Origin: CANIGN01 sp041391385
Lineage (GTDB): Bacteria > Bdellovibrionota > UBA2428
NCBI GenBank assembly: GCA_041391385.1
Contig: JAWKOD010000002.1
Coordinates: forward strand, 1 to 64,000
Direction: 5' to 3'
Length of the DNA stretch: 64,000 bases
Shown here: positions 43,119-51,365 of the stretch, one piece after another
How positions within the stretch are numbered: the first letter of the stretch is position 1
Layout of the letters: every line of letters begins with the position of its first letter
Made by a program: the position numbers and the translations under genes
Notes under the pieces: generated by a model
The model's database searches: none
Seen by the model: only the letters and a program-made list of their open reading frames with translations
What the model was told of the DNA's origin: nothing

Positions 43119-43442
43119 ATGAGTAAGTTTGATTTTTTAGCTCTCCTTATTGGATTTGGAACAGGATTATTTTTAATATTTGGCGGCGCTTACGTGCTAA
43201 AACGAACCTTTCGACTCATGGACGCTCCTGAGCAAGCAAAAGAAGGCTCAAAGAGCCTTAATTGGAGCTTTAGCCAAGCAATCGGCCTTGCTTCGCTATG
43301 GACGAGTAAAATTATAATTGCATGCGCTATTTTGTATTTTAGCCAAAAAGAGGGCTTTTCTACTCAGTGGCTTGGCTTAGGGGTTCCTCTGGGCATTCTT
43401 ATTGGGGCACTAACGCTTCGAAAAAAAGTAGATACGAATTAA
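43119..43442 (+). CDS. Small membrane protein, likely AtpI-like
   Basis: The 107-residue product has three hydrophobic segments (about residues 7-28, 60-77 and 82-101) with a charged middle (KRTFRLMDAPEQAKEGSK) and a basic end (LRKKVDTN). Its location just before atpB and its helix layout fit ATP synthase accessory proteins such as AtpI, which help c-ring assembly, but sequence similarity is too weak to be sure. No good ribosome site precedes the ATG, which is six bases after hemL, so translation may be coupled. Confidence 0.5.
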   Translation: MSKFDFLALLIGFGTGLFLIFGGAYVLKRTFRLMDAPEQAKEGSKSLNWSFSQAIGLASLWTSKIIIACAILYFSQKEGFSTQWLGLGVPLGILIGALTLRKKVDTN

Positions 43443-43504
43443 CACAAAATAACTCTAACTTTAGAATTTACAGGTAGCTCGGGGGCAGATATAGATTTTG
43501 GGTA

Positions 43505-44317
43505 ATGTCAGCTGGTTTTAAAGTCTGGAATTTACTCCATAATGACTTTTTGTCACACAACCCCCATATTGCGGGTGCTTGTGTAACGGCAGGAATCTTC
43601 ATTGTAGGTGGGATTGCTTATCGTCTTACAACATCAAACTCACAGCTAACTAAAGCGGGAATTGCTTCTGCTGTTGAAGAAGAGCTTGTTCCGAGTGAAA
43701 ATTTTTCATTCAGAAACACGGTCGAAAGCCTGGGAGAATACATTCGAGATAGAGCAAAGGATATTATTGGAGATCATTACGCTCAGTTTTTGCCTCTTCT
43801 AAGTTTTATTTTCCTTTGGATTCTTTTGAACAACCTTATTGGAATTATCCCTGGTTTCGGTTCTCCAACAGATGACATCAACACAACTCTCTCAATGGGA
43901 ATTTTTGTCTTTCTCTATTACAACATTATGGGATTTGTTCATAATGGAGCGCATTACTTTGAGCATTTTACGGGGCACTTAAAGGGAGTCCTGCTATACA
44001 CCATTGGAATTCTAATGATCCCACTAGAGCTCATTTCACACTCTATTCGCCCGCTAACCTTGGGAATGCGCTTAAGAACGAATATTTATGCTGACCACTC
44101 GGTTTATCATACGATAGCGGGATTGAGTCACGATTTTGCTGCGTTTTTAGGAGTAAAGCTCGGAGTCATAGGCGAGTTTATGGGGTACATTTTTACGGCT
44201 TTAGCTCCGGTACCCATCGTTATTTTAGGAATCTTGGTTTGTGTTATTCAAGCCTTGGTATTTACGCTGTTGACCAGTGTTTACATTAGTATTGCAACAG
44301 CCCACGAAGAACATTAA
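43505..44317 (+). CDS. atpB: ATP synthase a subunit AtpB
   Basis: Subunit a forms the proton channels beside the c-ring. The 270-residue product has five or six membrane helices, FLPLLSFIFLWILLNNLIG, and the essential Arg189 (E. coli Arg210) in LGMRLRTNIYADH, with Gln249 matching E. coli Gln252. The usual RLFGN is RLRTN here. The position of E. coli Gly218 is Asp197 and that of His245 is Gly242, a paired change known from other species. It is separated from the F1 genes by the origin. Confidence 0.93.
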   Translation: MSAGFKVWNLLHNDFLSHNPHIAGACVTAGIFIVGGIAYRLTTSNSQLTKAGIASAVEEELVPSENFSFRNTVESLGEYIRDRAKDIIGDHYAQFLPLLSFIFLWILLNNLIGIIPGFGSPTDDINTTLSMGIFVFLYYNIMGFVHNGAHYFEHFTGHLKGVLLYTIGILMIPLELISHSIRPLTLGMRLRTNIYADHSVYHTIAGLSHDFAAFLGVKLGVIGEFMGYIFTALAPVPIVILGILVCVIQALVFTLLTSVYISIATAHEEH

Positions 44318-44329
44318 TAAGGAGAAATC

Positions 44330-44650
44330 ATGAAAAGAAATAAATTAGTTGCCCTTTCTACTTTCGCTCTACCCCTTCTAGCTGTTGCTGAAGAAGCTAC
44401 TGCAACAACTGTTGCAACTGCTAACTCAGGAGTAGGTCTTGGTTATCTTGCTGCCGGTCTTGGAATCGGTATTGCTTGTGCTGTTGTAGGATACTCTCAA
44501 TCACGTGCAGCTTCTGCTGCTCTTGACGGTATCGCTCGTAACCCTGCTAGTGCGAAACCTATCTTCGTACCTTTGCTCCTAAGTCTTGCACTTATGGAAG
44601 CCTTAGTGCTTTTCGCTTTCTTGATTACGTCAACACTCGCTTCTAAGTAA
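44330..44650 (+). CDS. atpE: ATP synthase c subunit AtpE
   Basis: Subunit c forms the rotor ring. It has two membrane helices (about 34-58 and 77-101) joined by the conserved loop ARNPAS and the ion-binding Glu90 in LALMEALVLF. No sodium-type Gln/Ser-Thr pair accompanies Glu90, so proton coupling is more likely. The first ~25 residues (basic start, hydrophobic stretch, AVAEEATA) look like a cleavable signal sequence that the short c subunits of other bacteria lack. AAGGAG precedes the ATG. Confidence 0.95.
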   Translation: MKRNKLVALSTFALPLLAVAEEATATTVATANSGVGLGYLAAGLGIGIACAVVGYSQSRAASAALDGIARNPASAKPIFVPLLLSLALMEALVLFAFLITSTLASK

Positions 44651-44662
44651 GAATTGAGTTTT

Positions 44663-44680
44663 AAGCACTTTAGAGTGCTT
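44663..44680 (+). terminator. Short hairpin after atpE
   Basis: AAGCACT and AGTGCTT pair around a four-base loop 12 bases after the atpE stop. No strong T-run follows, so it may be an RNA-stabilising hairpin in front of the true terminator. Confidence 0.35.
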
Positions 44681-44696
44681 TGATATTTAAATAAAA

Positions 44697-44729
44697 AGGA
44701 AGCTCCTTTAATGGGGCTTCCTTTTTTTG
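44697..44729 (+). terminator. Rho-independent terminator after atpE
   Basis: AGGAAGCTCC pairs with GGGGCTTCCT (one G-T pair) around the loop TTTAAT and runs straight into seven T residues. This is the clearest terminator in the window and ends the atpB-atpE transcript before psd. Confidence 0.92.
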
Positions 44730-44757
44730 TTTAAGGAGTTACAGAAGGAGTTTTAGT

Positions 44758-45651
44758 TTGAAAACAATTCCTGTGTACGATCTCAGTGCCCAGCAGATGG
44801 TAGAAGAAAAAGTTTATGGCGGCGAGATGTTGGATTTTGCCTATAGGTTTCCTCCTCTGAGAGCACTAATTGGGCAAGTGTGGGTTCAAAAATTTGTTAG
44901 CAATTACGTAGGCGATAAGAAAAAAAGCCCTCAAAGTAGAGAAGACATAGAGCCTTTTTTGAAGTCTTTTAATATGTCGCTCGATGAATATGTTGTTCCA
45001 GAGGGTGGATTTAAAACGTTTAATGATTTTTTTATTCGGGAAAAAAAAGAAGTTCTATTTCCTCAAGACCCTTCAGTTTTTGCTTCGCCCTGTGACGCTC
45101 GACTTAGCGTGAGTCGAATAGAAAATGGAGTTCCCGCTCTTAAGATAAAAGGAAAAGATGTTTTGCTTCCTGATCTATTGGGTTCTTTTAAAGAGAAGTG
45201 TCCTCAAAAAGGTTGGGCGTTTACTTTTCGACTCTGCCCCTTGGATTATCATCGCTTTCATTTTGTTGATGAAGGAGTAGTGAGCGTAGCCCATAAGCTG
45301 GGTACACAGCTTCATTCTGTAAACCCATGGGCGCTTCAGCAGCTTCCAAAAATATTTGAATGGAATGAGCGGCAGCTCGCATTTCAGGCTTCAAAGAACT
45401 TTGGAGAATTGTTGTACCTTGAGGTGGGAGCTATGTGCGTGGGACGAATTCATCAAAGTTATACTCAAAATACGACTGTGTTGAGAGGGCAAGAAAAAGG
45501 CTATTTCGACTTTGGCGCCTCTACACAGGTACTTATTGTGGGCGAAGAGAACAACAAAACACTTAAGTTGAATCCTGAGATCCTCAAGAAAAACGAAGAG
45601 GGCATAGAGGTTTTAGTGCGTTTGGGCGAAGAGCTGGGGCAATATAGCTAG
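44758..45651 (+). CDS. psd: Phosphatidylserine decarboxylase Psd
   Basis: Psd makes phosphatidylethanolamine at the inner membrane. The 297-residue proenzyme starts at TTG 44758 behind AAGGAG-type sites. It has the Asp of PCDARLS, the His of DYHRFHF, the segment HSVNPWAL and the self-cleavage motif FGAST with Ser255, which becomes the pyruvoyl group. The motif is GAST rather than the more usual LGST or GGST. It is longer at the N-terminus than minimal forms, like the PSD-II type. It is independent of the ATP synthase genes because of the terminator before it. Confidence 0.93.
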   Translation: MKTIPVYDLSAQQMVEEKVYGGEMLDFAYRFPPLRALIGQVWVQKFVSNYVGDKKKSPQSREDIEPFLKSFNMSLDEYVVPEGGFKTFNDFFIREKKEVLFPQDPSVFASPCDARLSVSRIENGVPALKIKGKDVLLPDLLGSFKEKCPQKGWAFTFRLCPLDYHRFHFVDEGVVSVAHKLGTQLHSVNPWALQQLPKIFEWNERQLAFQASKNFGELLYLEVGAMCVGRIHQSYTQNTTVLRGQEKGYFDFGASTQVLIVGEENNKTLKLNPEILKKNEEGIEVLVRLGEELGQYS

Positions 45652-45682
45652 TTGCTCAAGTATTTGAAAATTATCTTTAAAT

Positions 45683-45718
45683 CCCCTTGAAGCCCTTGCT
45701 GCTTTGCGTTATAAGGGG
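45683..45718 (+). promoter_or_regulatory. Possible hairpin covering the ribosome site of the L,D-transpeptidase-like gene
   Basis: CCCCTT (45683-45688) can pair with AAGGGG (45713-45718), which is the ribosome binding site for the ATG at 45726. TTGAAG (45687-45692) could alternatively pair with CTTCAA (45720-45725). The two pairings compete, which is the form of a translation switch, but the stems are only six base pairs. Confidence 0.25.
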
Positions 45719-45725
45719 TCTTCAA

Positions 45726-47339
45726 ATGACTGTTCTTGGGTGCAAAAAACAAAAGAAATGGGGCCTTGTTATTTTAAGCAGTGTTTTTTCGATCCTGCTT
45801 TATGCCCAAAATGATATCCGAAGAGCCGTTCCCTTTTATGAAACGGATTATCGTTTTGATAATTCAGTTGTTGGCCCGAATCTTTATCCCGCTGAGAATT
45901 TAGAGGCCATTCCTTATTACGGACAATACGAAGATAATTTCGGAATAAATCATGGAAATACAGCAGAGTATTTTAAGGTTCCCGAAAAAGTCCGAGCAGA
46001 GAGAGATCTTGCACGCAAGGAATCCTTAAAGAAAGCGCAGCTTGCTCTCTACAGAGGATTAAGCGAGCAAAGAAAAAGTCTTTTTAATAATGATCATGCC
46101 TACTGGTTGAGTGTCATTCAAAGCGAAGCAGAATTTTTAGTTGAGCTGTTTTTTATAAAAGAATCAAAAAAACAAATGAGTCTTCTTGAAGAAAAGTACT
46201 CAACAAGTCCAAAGCTAAAAGAAGCCCTAAGTTACTTTGGCCTTTTTAGATTACATGGAATTCATGGTCAGGTAACAGAGGAATTAAAAGCAGCTCAGGC
46301 TATTGAGTTTGGCTATCACCACTTAGAAACAGATTCTTATTCTTATAAAATGCTTGTGAGTAGGTTCTCAGTTAATAAAGAGAGCCTTGTTTTTAGTGCA
46401 GAGCAAACTCAGTACGTGGACTCCTCTGTGCGAAGAATAGGCTTAGATCTTATTTGGGATTTAAGAGAAGAGATTTTACCCGCACAAGCTCCAGAGATGA
46501 ACGCAAGGATTAATGATTTAATCGCGCAATACGCTCCTTACGATAGAATCTATATCGATGTCTTTAAACAAAATGCAATGGGGAATGGAAGCCCAGAATT
46601 TTTAGTAATCTGGAGATCGAAAGATTCAAACAAAATTTATAGAAGAGAGCTCATTGGATTAGGTCTTATTACTACGGGAAGTAGAGAAACTCCTACGTGG
46701 TATCCTTATGGGCCCAAAGGAGCACCTGGAAACACTCCCGATGGAGTGTGGCGTATTTTTGGTTTTAGTAAATATTACATAAGTACCTCAGGTGACGATA
46801 TGAGGGGATTGTTAGAGTTAAGCTATGGAAACAGAAGAGGCTTCTCGGGAAGAGGCTTTCACCTTGTGTTTTTTCGAAGCCCTTGGGGAACAAATGCAAG
46901 CCATGGATGCTTTAGGACTTATACTGACAAAGATAGACAAATGGGGTTAGCCAACGTTATTTGGGCAACGGTTAATCCCATGCAGCTAGACAAGGTAAAG
47001 TATCTTGATTTCGGTAACGATGGCGAGCAAGATGGTAATGTTACAACTCAGTCTACGCGTGAAATTGTAAAATACATGCGTGATAATGTGTGGATTTCTA
47101 ACTTTAGTGAATACAAGGATGGGTATTCTTTTACCAGCGCTGATATTTACAGCATTCAAATAAGGCGAGAATATCAAAGCTTTTATGAACATTCGGGAAT
47201 AAACGTTTTGAATTCAGCTAAAAAACTTTTAAAGCAAAGCCAAACAATTCAAGGGCCTGAATATTCCAGTAAAGGGCAGTATTGGGTTTACGATCAAGAG
47301 ATTCGCGAAAAAACTTTTGATATAAACTTTAGACGCTAA
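45726..47339 (+). CDS. Exported L,D-transpeptidase-like (YkuD) protein
   Basis: The 537-residue product starts at ATG 45726 with AAGGGG upstream and has an N-terminal export segment (WGLVILSSVFSILLYAQ). A ~280-residue N-terminal region with Lys/Glu-rich helices has no clear match. The C-terminal part contains His379 and SHGCFR (Cys395), the active-site pattern of YkuD L,D-transpeptidases, which make or break 3-3 peptide links in peptidoglycan. GAPGNTPDGVWRI before it fits the same fold. Known YkuD domains act in the periplasm. The specific substrate is unknown. Confidence 0.8.
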   Translation: MTVLGCKKQKKWGLVILSSVFSILLYAQNDIRRAVPFYETDYRFDNSVVGPNLYPAENLEAIPYYGQYEDNFGINHGNTAEYFKVPEKVRAERDLARKESLKKAQLALYRGLSEQRKSLFNNDHAYWLSVIQSEAEFLVELFFIKESKKQMSLLEEKYSTSPKLKEALSYFGLFRLHGIHGQVTEELKAAQAIEFGYHHLETDSYSYKMLVSRFSVNKESLVFSAEQTQYVDSSVRRIGLDLIWDLREEILPAQAPEMNARINDLIAQYAPYDRIYIDVFKQNAMGNGSPEFLVIWRSKDSNKIYRRELIGLGLITTGSRETPTWYPYGPKGAPGNTPDGVWRIFGFSKYYISTSGDDMRGLLELSYGNRRGFSGRGFHLVFFRSPWGTNASHGCFRTYTDKDRQMGLANVIWATVNPMQLDKVKYLDFGNDGEQDGNVTTQSTREIVKYMRDNVWISNFSEYKDGYSFTSADIYSIQIRREYQSFYEHSGINVLNSAKKLLKQSQTIQGPEYSSKGQYWVYDQEIREKTFDINFRR

Positions 47340-47343
47340 AAAA

Positions 47344-49914
47344 TTATAACCAAGATCTTCGTTCAAAATAAGCTTTTAGTGGTTTTGCCGTGGCAGACTT
47401 TTTGTCTTTAATAAGACCTTTAGGTGGCCCTTGGTAAACAATATCGCCGCCGTCATTGCCGGGCCCAGGGCCCATGTCTACTAACCAATCAGCAGCAGCA
47501 ATCACGTCGAGGTTGTGTTCAATAACAACTACGGTGTTTCCTTGCTCCACTAAGCGCTGAAGAAGCTCCAGGAGCTTTTTGACGTCGTGAAAGTGAAGTC
47601 CTGTTGTTGGTTCATCTAAAAAATAAATGGTTTTTCCGGTAGAGCGTTTAGATAATTCTTTTGCGAGTTTAATCCTTTGAGCTTCACCACCAGAGAGCGT
47701 TGTGCTCGATTGCCCTAAACGCAGATAACCCAGACCAACATCTAGAAGAGTTTTGAGTTTAGGTTCAAGTACCGGCTGGTTTTTAAAGTGTTCATAAGCC
47801 TCTTCAACAGACATTTTTAAAACTTCAGAAATATTTTTCCCTTTAAAGAGGATTTCTAAAATTTCTCTGCGATATCGGGCTCCTGCGCAACTTTCGCATT
47901 CAACAAATACATCGGGTAAAAAGTGCATTTCTATTCTTCGTTGCCCGGCTCCTTCGCAGGTTTCACATCTACCGCCTTTTGTGTTGAAGGAAAAAGTTCC
48001 AGGCGTATAGCCACGTATCTGAGAATCAGGTAGCTGTGAGAAAAGAGTTCTTAAGTGACTAAAAAGCCCCGTGTAAGTTGCAGGGTTGCTACGAGGCGTT
48101 CGTCCAATAGCACGCTGATCGACTCGAATGGATTTTAGTAGTTGCTCTGCGCCCTCTAGTTTTTTATAGGGTAACGGTTGTTTGATAAAGGCACCGTTAA
48201 GTTCCTTCGCAAGAGCGACTTCAAGGGTGTCTCGAGCAAGACTAGACTTTCCAGATCCGCTTACTCCCGTAAAAACAATAAAAAGTCCTAGGGGGAGTTC
48301 GCAGTCTACATTTTTTAAATTATGGCCCGAGCAAGAGGTGATTTTGAGTTTCTTTTTACCCGGCTCACGGGGCGTTCTTTTTTCAAAGACAAGCTCCTTA
48401 CCAGTTAGATAGGCCGCAGTAGGGGCATTCGAATTTTTAATGTCTTTGGGATCGCCCATCCACATTAATTCACCACCAAAGCGTCCAGCTCCTGGGCCAA
48501 TGTCTACAAGGAGATCTGAGGAGAGCATGGTTTCTTCGTCGTGCTCTACAATAACAACCGTGTTTCCCATATCTCTTAGTCCACGTAAGCTTTTTAAGAG
48601 ACGATCGTTATCCGCTGGGTGCAGACCAATACTTGGTTCATCAAGAATATAAAGGACACCGCTGAGCTCAGATCCGAGCTGAGTTGCAAGTCTGAGGCGT
48701 TGGGCTTCTCCTCCAGAAATAGTACTTACTCTTCTGTCGAGAGCAAGGTAGGAAACCCCAACGTTTTTCATAAAGTCGAGTCGAGGTAAAATTTCTTCTA
48801 AAATCCTACGACTAATGGGACTTTTTTCTGTTTCATAAAGTTTAGAAAGAGCATCCTTGAGGTCGGACGTCGGAAGACATGCCCATTCAGAAATGCTTTT
48901 GCCCTTGAAGAGAACCCAGTTAGCTTCTTGTCTGAGTCGAGTTCCTTTACAGGAGGGACACACGTTAGAGACTTCTTCTTCGTTTACTTCGTCGATATCA
49001 TCATCACGAAGAATTTTCTTTTTTTCTTCAATGATAAGGCCAACCCCGCGGCACTTTTCACACATCCCATAAGGAGAGTTAAAAGAAAAAAGACGGGGTT
49101 CCAGGTCAGGAAAAGTTTTTTCGGACGAAGACGACGCAATTTTTCTAGAAAATAAACGCTCCGACTTGTCTGCTAAGGAATAAAGTTTGAGCCAACCTTC
49201 AGCAATTCGGTCTACATGTTTAAATGCGGCCGTTAGTCTGTCGTGGCACTCGGGAGCACCGACTACGAGGGTATCAACCATAAGGTCTATGTCGTGACTT
49301 TGGTATTTAGATAGCAGAATAGGATCAAAGAGATCTTTCATGCCACCATCAATACGGACTTTAGAAAATCCCGTGCGACGCCAGCCTTCAAACTCTCTTA
49401 AAAACTCTCCCTTTCGTCCCCTGACAACACTTGCAAAAACTTGGACTTTTGTTCCATGGGCTAAAGAATCGAGATGCAAAAAAATGTCATCGTCTGTATG
49501 TGGCTTGAGAGTTTCACCCGTATCAGGATCTTTGACTTCACCAACGCGGGCAAAAAGAAGACGGAAAAAATCATAAATACCCGTTACGGTTCCTACCGTT
49601 GAGCGGGGATGAGCGGAAATTGTTTTTTGATCAATAGAGATGCAGGGAGCAAGGCCATCAATCAGATCAACATCGGGGCGACTTAACTGATCAAGAAATT
49701 GTCGTGCGTAAGGGGAAAGAGACTCCAAAAAACGACGTTGTCCTTCGGCAAAAAGAGTATCAAAGGCAAGGCTAGATTTTCCGGAGCCAGAAGGACCTGT
49801 AATACAAATCATTTTCCCATGCGGAAGATTTAGAGAAATATTTTTAAGGTTATGCTCTCTTGCGCCACGAATAATAATTTCGGCGTTAGTGTTTTGGGGT
49901 TCAGACTTAGGCAC
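47344..49914 (-). CDS. uvrA: Excinuclease ABC subunit A (shortened UvrA)
   Basis: UvrA finds DNA lesions for nucleotide excision repair. The 856-residue product has two ABC modules: Walker A GPSGSGKSSLA and GVSGSGKSSLA, signatures ISGGEAQRLRLATQ and LSGGEAQRIKLAKE, and two LDEP Walker B motifs. It is about 85 residues shorter than the usual ~940. The missing part lies between the CEKC pair and CPSCKGTRL, where only ~32 residues remain. The first zinc pair (CPxC before ELEPRLFSFN) is replaced by Ser-rich sequence. The C-terminal zinc module (CETCEG, CESCAG) is intact. Confidence 0.95.
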   Translation of the reverse strand: MPKSEPQNTNAEIIIRGAREHNLKNISLNLPHGKMICITGPSGSGKSSLAFDTLFAEGQRRFLESLSPYARQFLDQLSRPDVDLIDGLAPCISIDQKTISAHPRSTVGTVTGIYDFFRLLFARVGEVKDPDTGETLKPHTDDDIFLHLDSLAHGTKVQVFASVVRGRKGEFLREFEGWRRTGFSKVRIDGGMKDLFDPILLSKYQSHDIDLMVDTLVVGAPECHDRLTAAFKHVDRIAEGWLKLYSLADKSERLFSRKIASSSSEKTFPDLEPRLFSFNSPYGMCEKCRGVGLIIEEKKKILRDDDIDEVNEEEVSNVCPSCKGTRLRQEANWVLFKGKSISEWACLPTSDLKDALSKLYETEKSPISRRILEEILPRLDFMKNVGVSYLALDRRVSTISGGEAQRLRLATQLGSELSGVLYILDEPSIGLHPADNDRLLKSLRGLRDMGNTVVIVEHDEETMLSSDLLVDIGPGAGRFGGELMWMGDPKDIKNSNAPTAAYLTGKELVFEKRTPREPGKKKLKITSCSGHNLKNVDCELPLGLFIVFTGVSGSGKSSLARDTLEVALAKELNGAFIKQPLPYKKLEGAEQLLKSIRVDQRAIGRTPRSNPATYTGLFSHLRTLFSQLPDSQIRGYTPGTFSFNTKGGRCETCEGAGQRRIEMHFLPDVFVECESCAGARYRREILEILFKGKNISEVLKMSVEEAYEHFKNQPVLEPKLKTLLDVGLGYLRLGQSSTTLSGGEAQRIKLAKELSKRSTGKTIYFLDEPTTGLHFHDVKKLLELLQRLVEQGNTVVVIEHNLDVIAAADWLVDMGPGPGNDGGDIVYQGPPKGLIKDKKSATAKPLKAYFERRSWL

Positions 49915-49952
49915 CCGACGATTTTACCCGATGGGTGCCAATATACAAAGGA

Positions 49953-51356
49953 CTATTCAGGAACCTTAACGCTGGTCGAAATTGTAGCGAGCAAGGCCGC
50001 AATGCTGCTTTTCACTTGTGCAAGGGCCTCAGCAGTTACTCCCTCAAAACGCATTACAATGACAGGCTGGGTATTTGATGCGCGTAAAAGGCCCCAACCA
50101 AGACCCGGGAATTTAATGCGAGCTCCGTCGATATCGAGGACATTCTCAGAGCCATATTCTTTTTTTGCTAGAGCTACGAATTTTTCGACAACAGCAAACT
50201 TTTCTTCATCGGGACAGTCGCTACGGATTTCGGGCGTATTGTAAACCTTTGGAAGCTTTTCCATAAAGGCATCAACACTTTCGCTATCTAAGCTGAGCGC
50301 TTCGATAAAGCGAAGGCCAGCATAAAGGGCATCATCATAACCAAAAAATCGATTTTGAAAGAAAATGTGACCAGACATTTCGCCCGCAAGTTCTGCCCCA
50401 GTTTCTTTGAGTTTTGCCTTAATGAGACTGTGCCCCGTTTTCCAAATAATTGGCTTAGCCCCCAAGCGAGCGAGTTCATCATAGAGGAGTTGGCTGCTTT
50501 TAACTTCGGAGATAATTTTAGCTCCTGGCACTTCTTTTAATAAAGCACGAGAAAGATACAAGAGGATTTGATCACCATAGAGAATTTTTCCTTCTGCGCT
50601 TACAACACCAATGCGGTCGCCATCGCCGTCATAGGCTATGCCAAGCTGTGCCTTCTCGTTAGCAACTTTTTCTTGAAGTGCGACAAGGTTTTTAGGAACA
50701 GTTGGATCGGGATGGTGATTCGGAAAACTCCCATCAAAATCACAGAAAAGTGGAACGACCTGAAGGCCCAAACGTGTATATGCTTTTACGGCAAGTGGTC
50801 CTGCAGCTCCATTTCCAGCATCGAGGACAACTTTAATTTCGGAGGGGTTTTTAATTTTTAAATTCCCTTTGAGGAAATGAATGTAGTCTTCCTCTCTGTC
50901 TACCTTTTTGGCTGTGGATGTTGGGCTTGTTGGGACTTGTTGAAGATATTTTTGCACGGGAGCTAGGAGTGCCTGGATGCTCTCTCCATAAATAGCCTTG
51001 CCTTTTATAACCATTTTAAAGCCATTGAACTCTGCGGGATTGTGGCTTCCTGTAATCATCACACCGCTTTGAGTTTTAAAATCAGCGGTGCTTTCATGGG
51101 CGGCAAAATACAAAATTGGAGTTGGGCCTGGGTTGAGGCGCTGAACCTTTATTCCTCCAGCCTCAAGGCCCGAGGCGAGATTCTCGGCAAGTCGAGGGCT
51201 TGAGAGGCGTACGTCTTCGCAAATATAGCAATTTTTTTCGTCCTCTGAGCTCAGTAAGTCAGCAAGGGCTCTACCTAGGGACCAAGCAAAGGGGCTTGTG
51301 AGCTCGGTATCAGCAATGCCACGAATATCATATTCTCGAAAAAGTTTAGAAATCAT
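49953..51356 (-). CDS. Phosphomannomutase/phosphoglucomutase
   Basis: This enzyme interconverts hexose 6- and 1-phosphates for sugar nucleotides used in LPS and exopolysaccharide. The 467-residue product has the phosphoserine loop GVMITGSHNPAEFNG (Ser104), the metal site AYDGDGDRIG, the sugar-binding GEMSGHIFF and the C-terminal phosphate-binding RASNTQPVIVMRFEG. It fits the AlgC/ManB type. Whether it prefers mannose or glucose phosphates cannot be told. It is 39 bases downstream of uvrA's start on the same strand and nine bases after the SurA-like gene. Confidence 0.93.
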   Translation of the reverse strand: MISKLFREYDIRGIADTELTSPFAWSLGRALADLLSSEDEKNCYICEDVRLSSPRLAENLASGLEAGGIKVQRLNPGPTPILYFAAHESTADFKTQSGVMITGSHNPAEFNGFKMVIKGKAIYGESIQALLAPVQKYLQQVPTSPTSTAKKVDREEDYIHFLKGNLKIKNPSEIKVVLDAGNGAAGPLAVKAYTRLGLQVVPLFCDFDGSFPNHHPDPTVPKNLVALQEKVANEKAQLGIAYDGDGDRIGVVSAEGKILYGDQILLYLSRALLKEVPGAKIISEVKSSQLLYDELARLGAKPIIWKTGHSLIKAKLKETGAELAGEMSGHIFFQNRFFGYDDALYAGLRFIEALSLDSESVDAFMEKLPKVYNTPEIRSDCPDEEKFAVVEKFVALAKKEYGSENVLDIDGARIKFPGLGWGLLRASNTQPVIVMRFEGVTAEALAQVKSSIAALLATISTSVKVPE

Positions 51357-51365
51357 GAACCTAGA

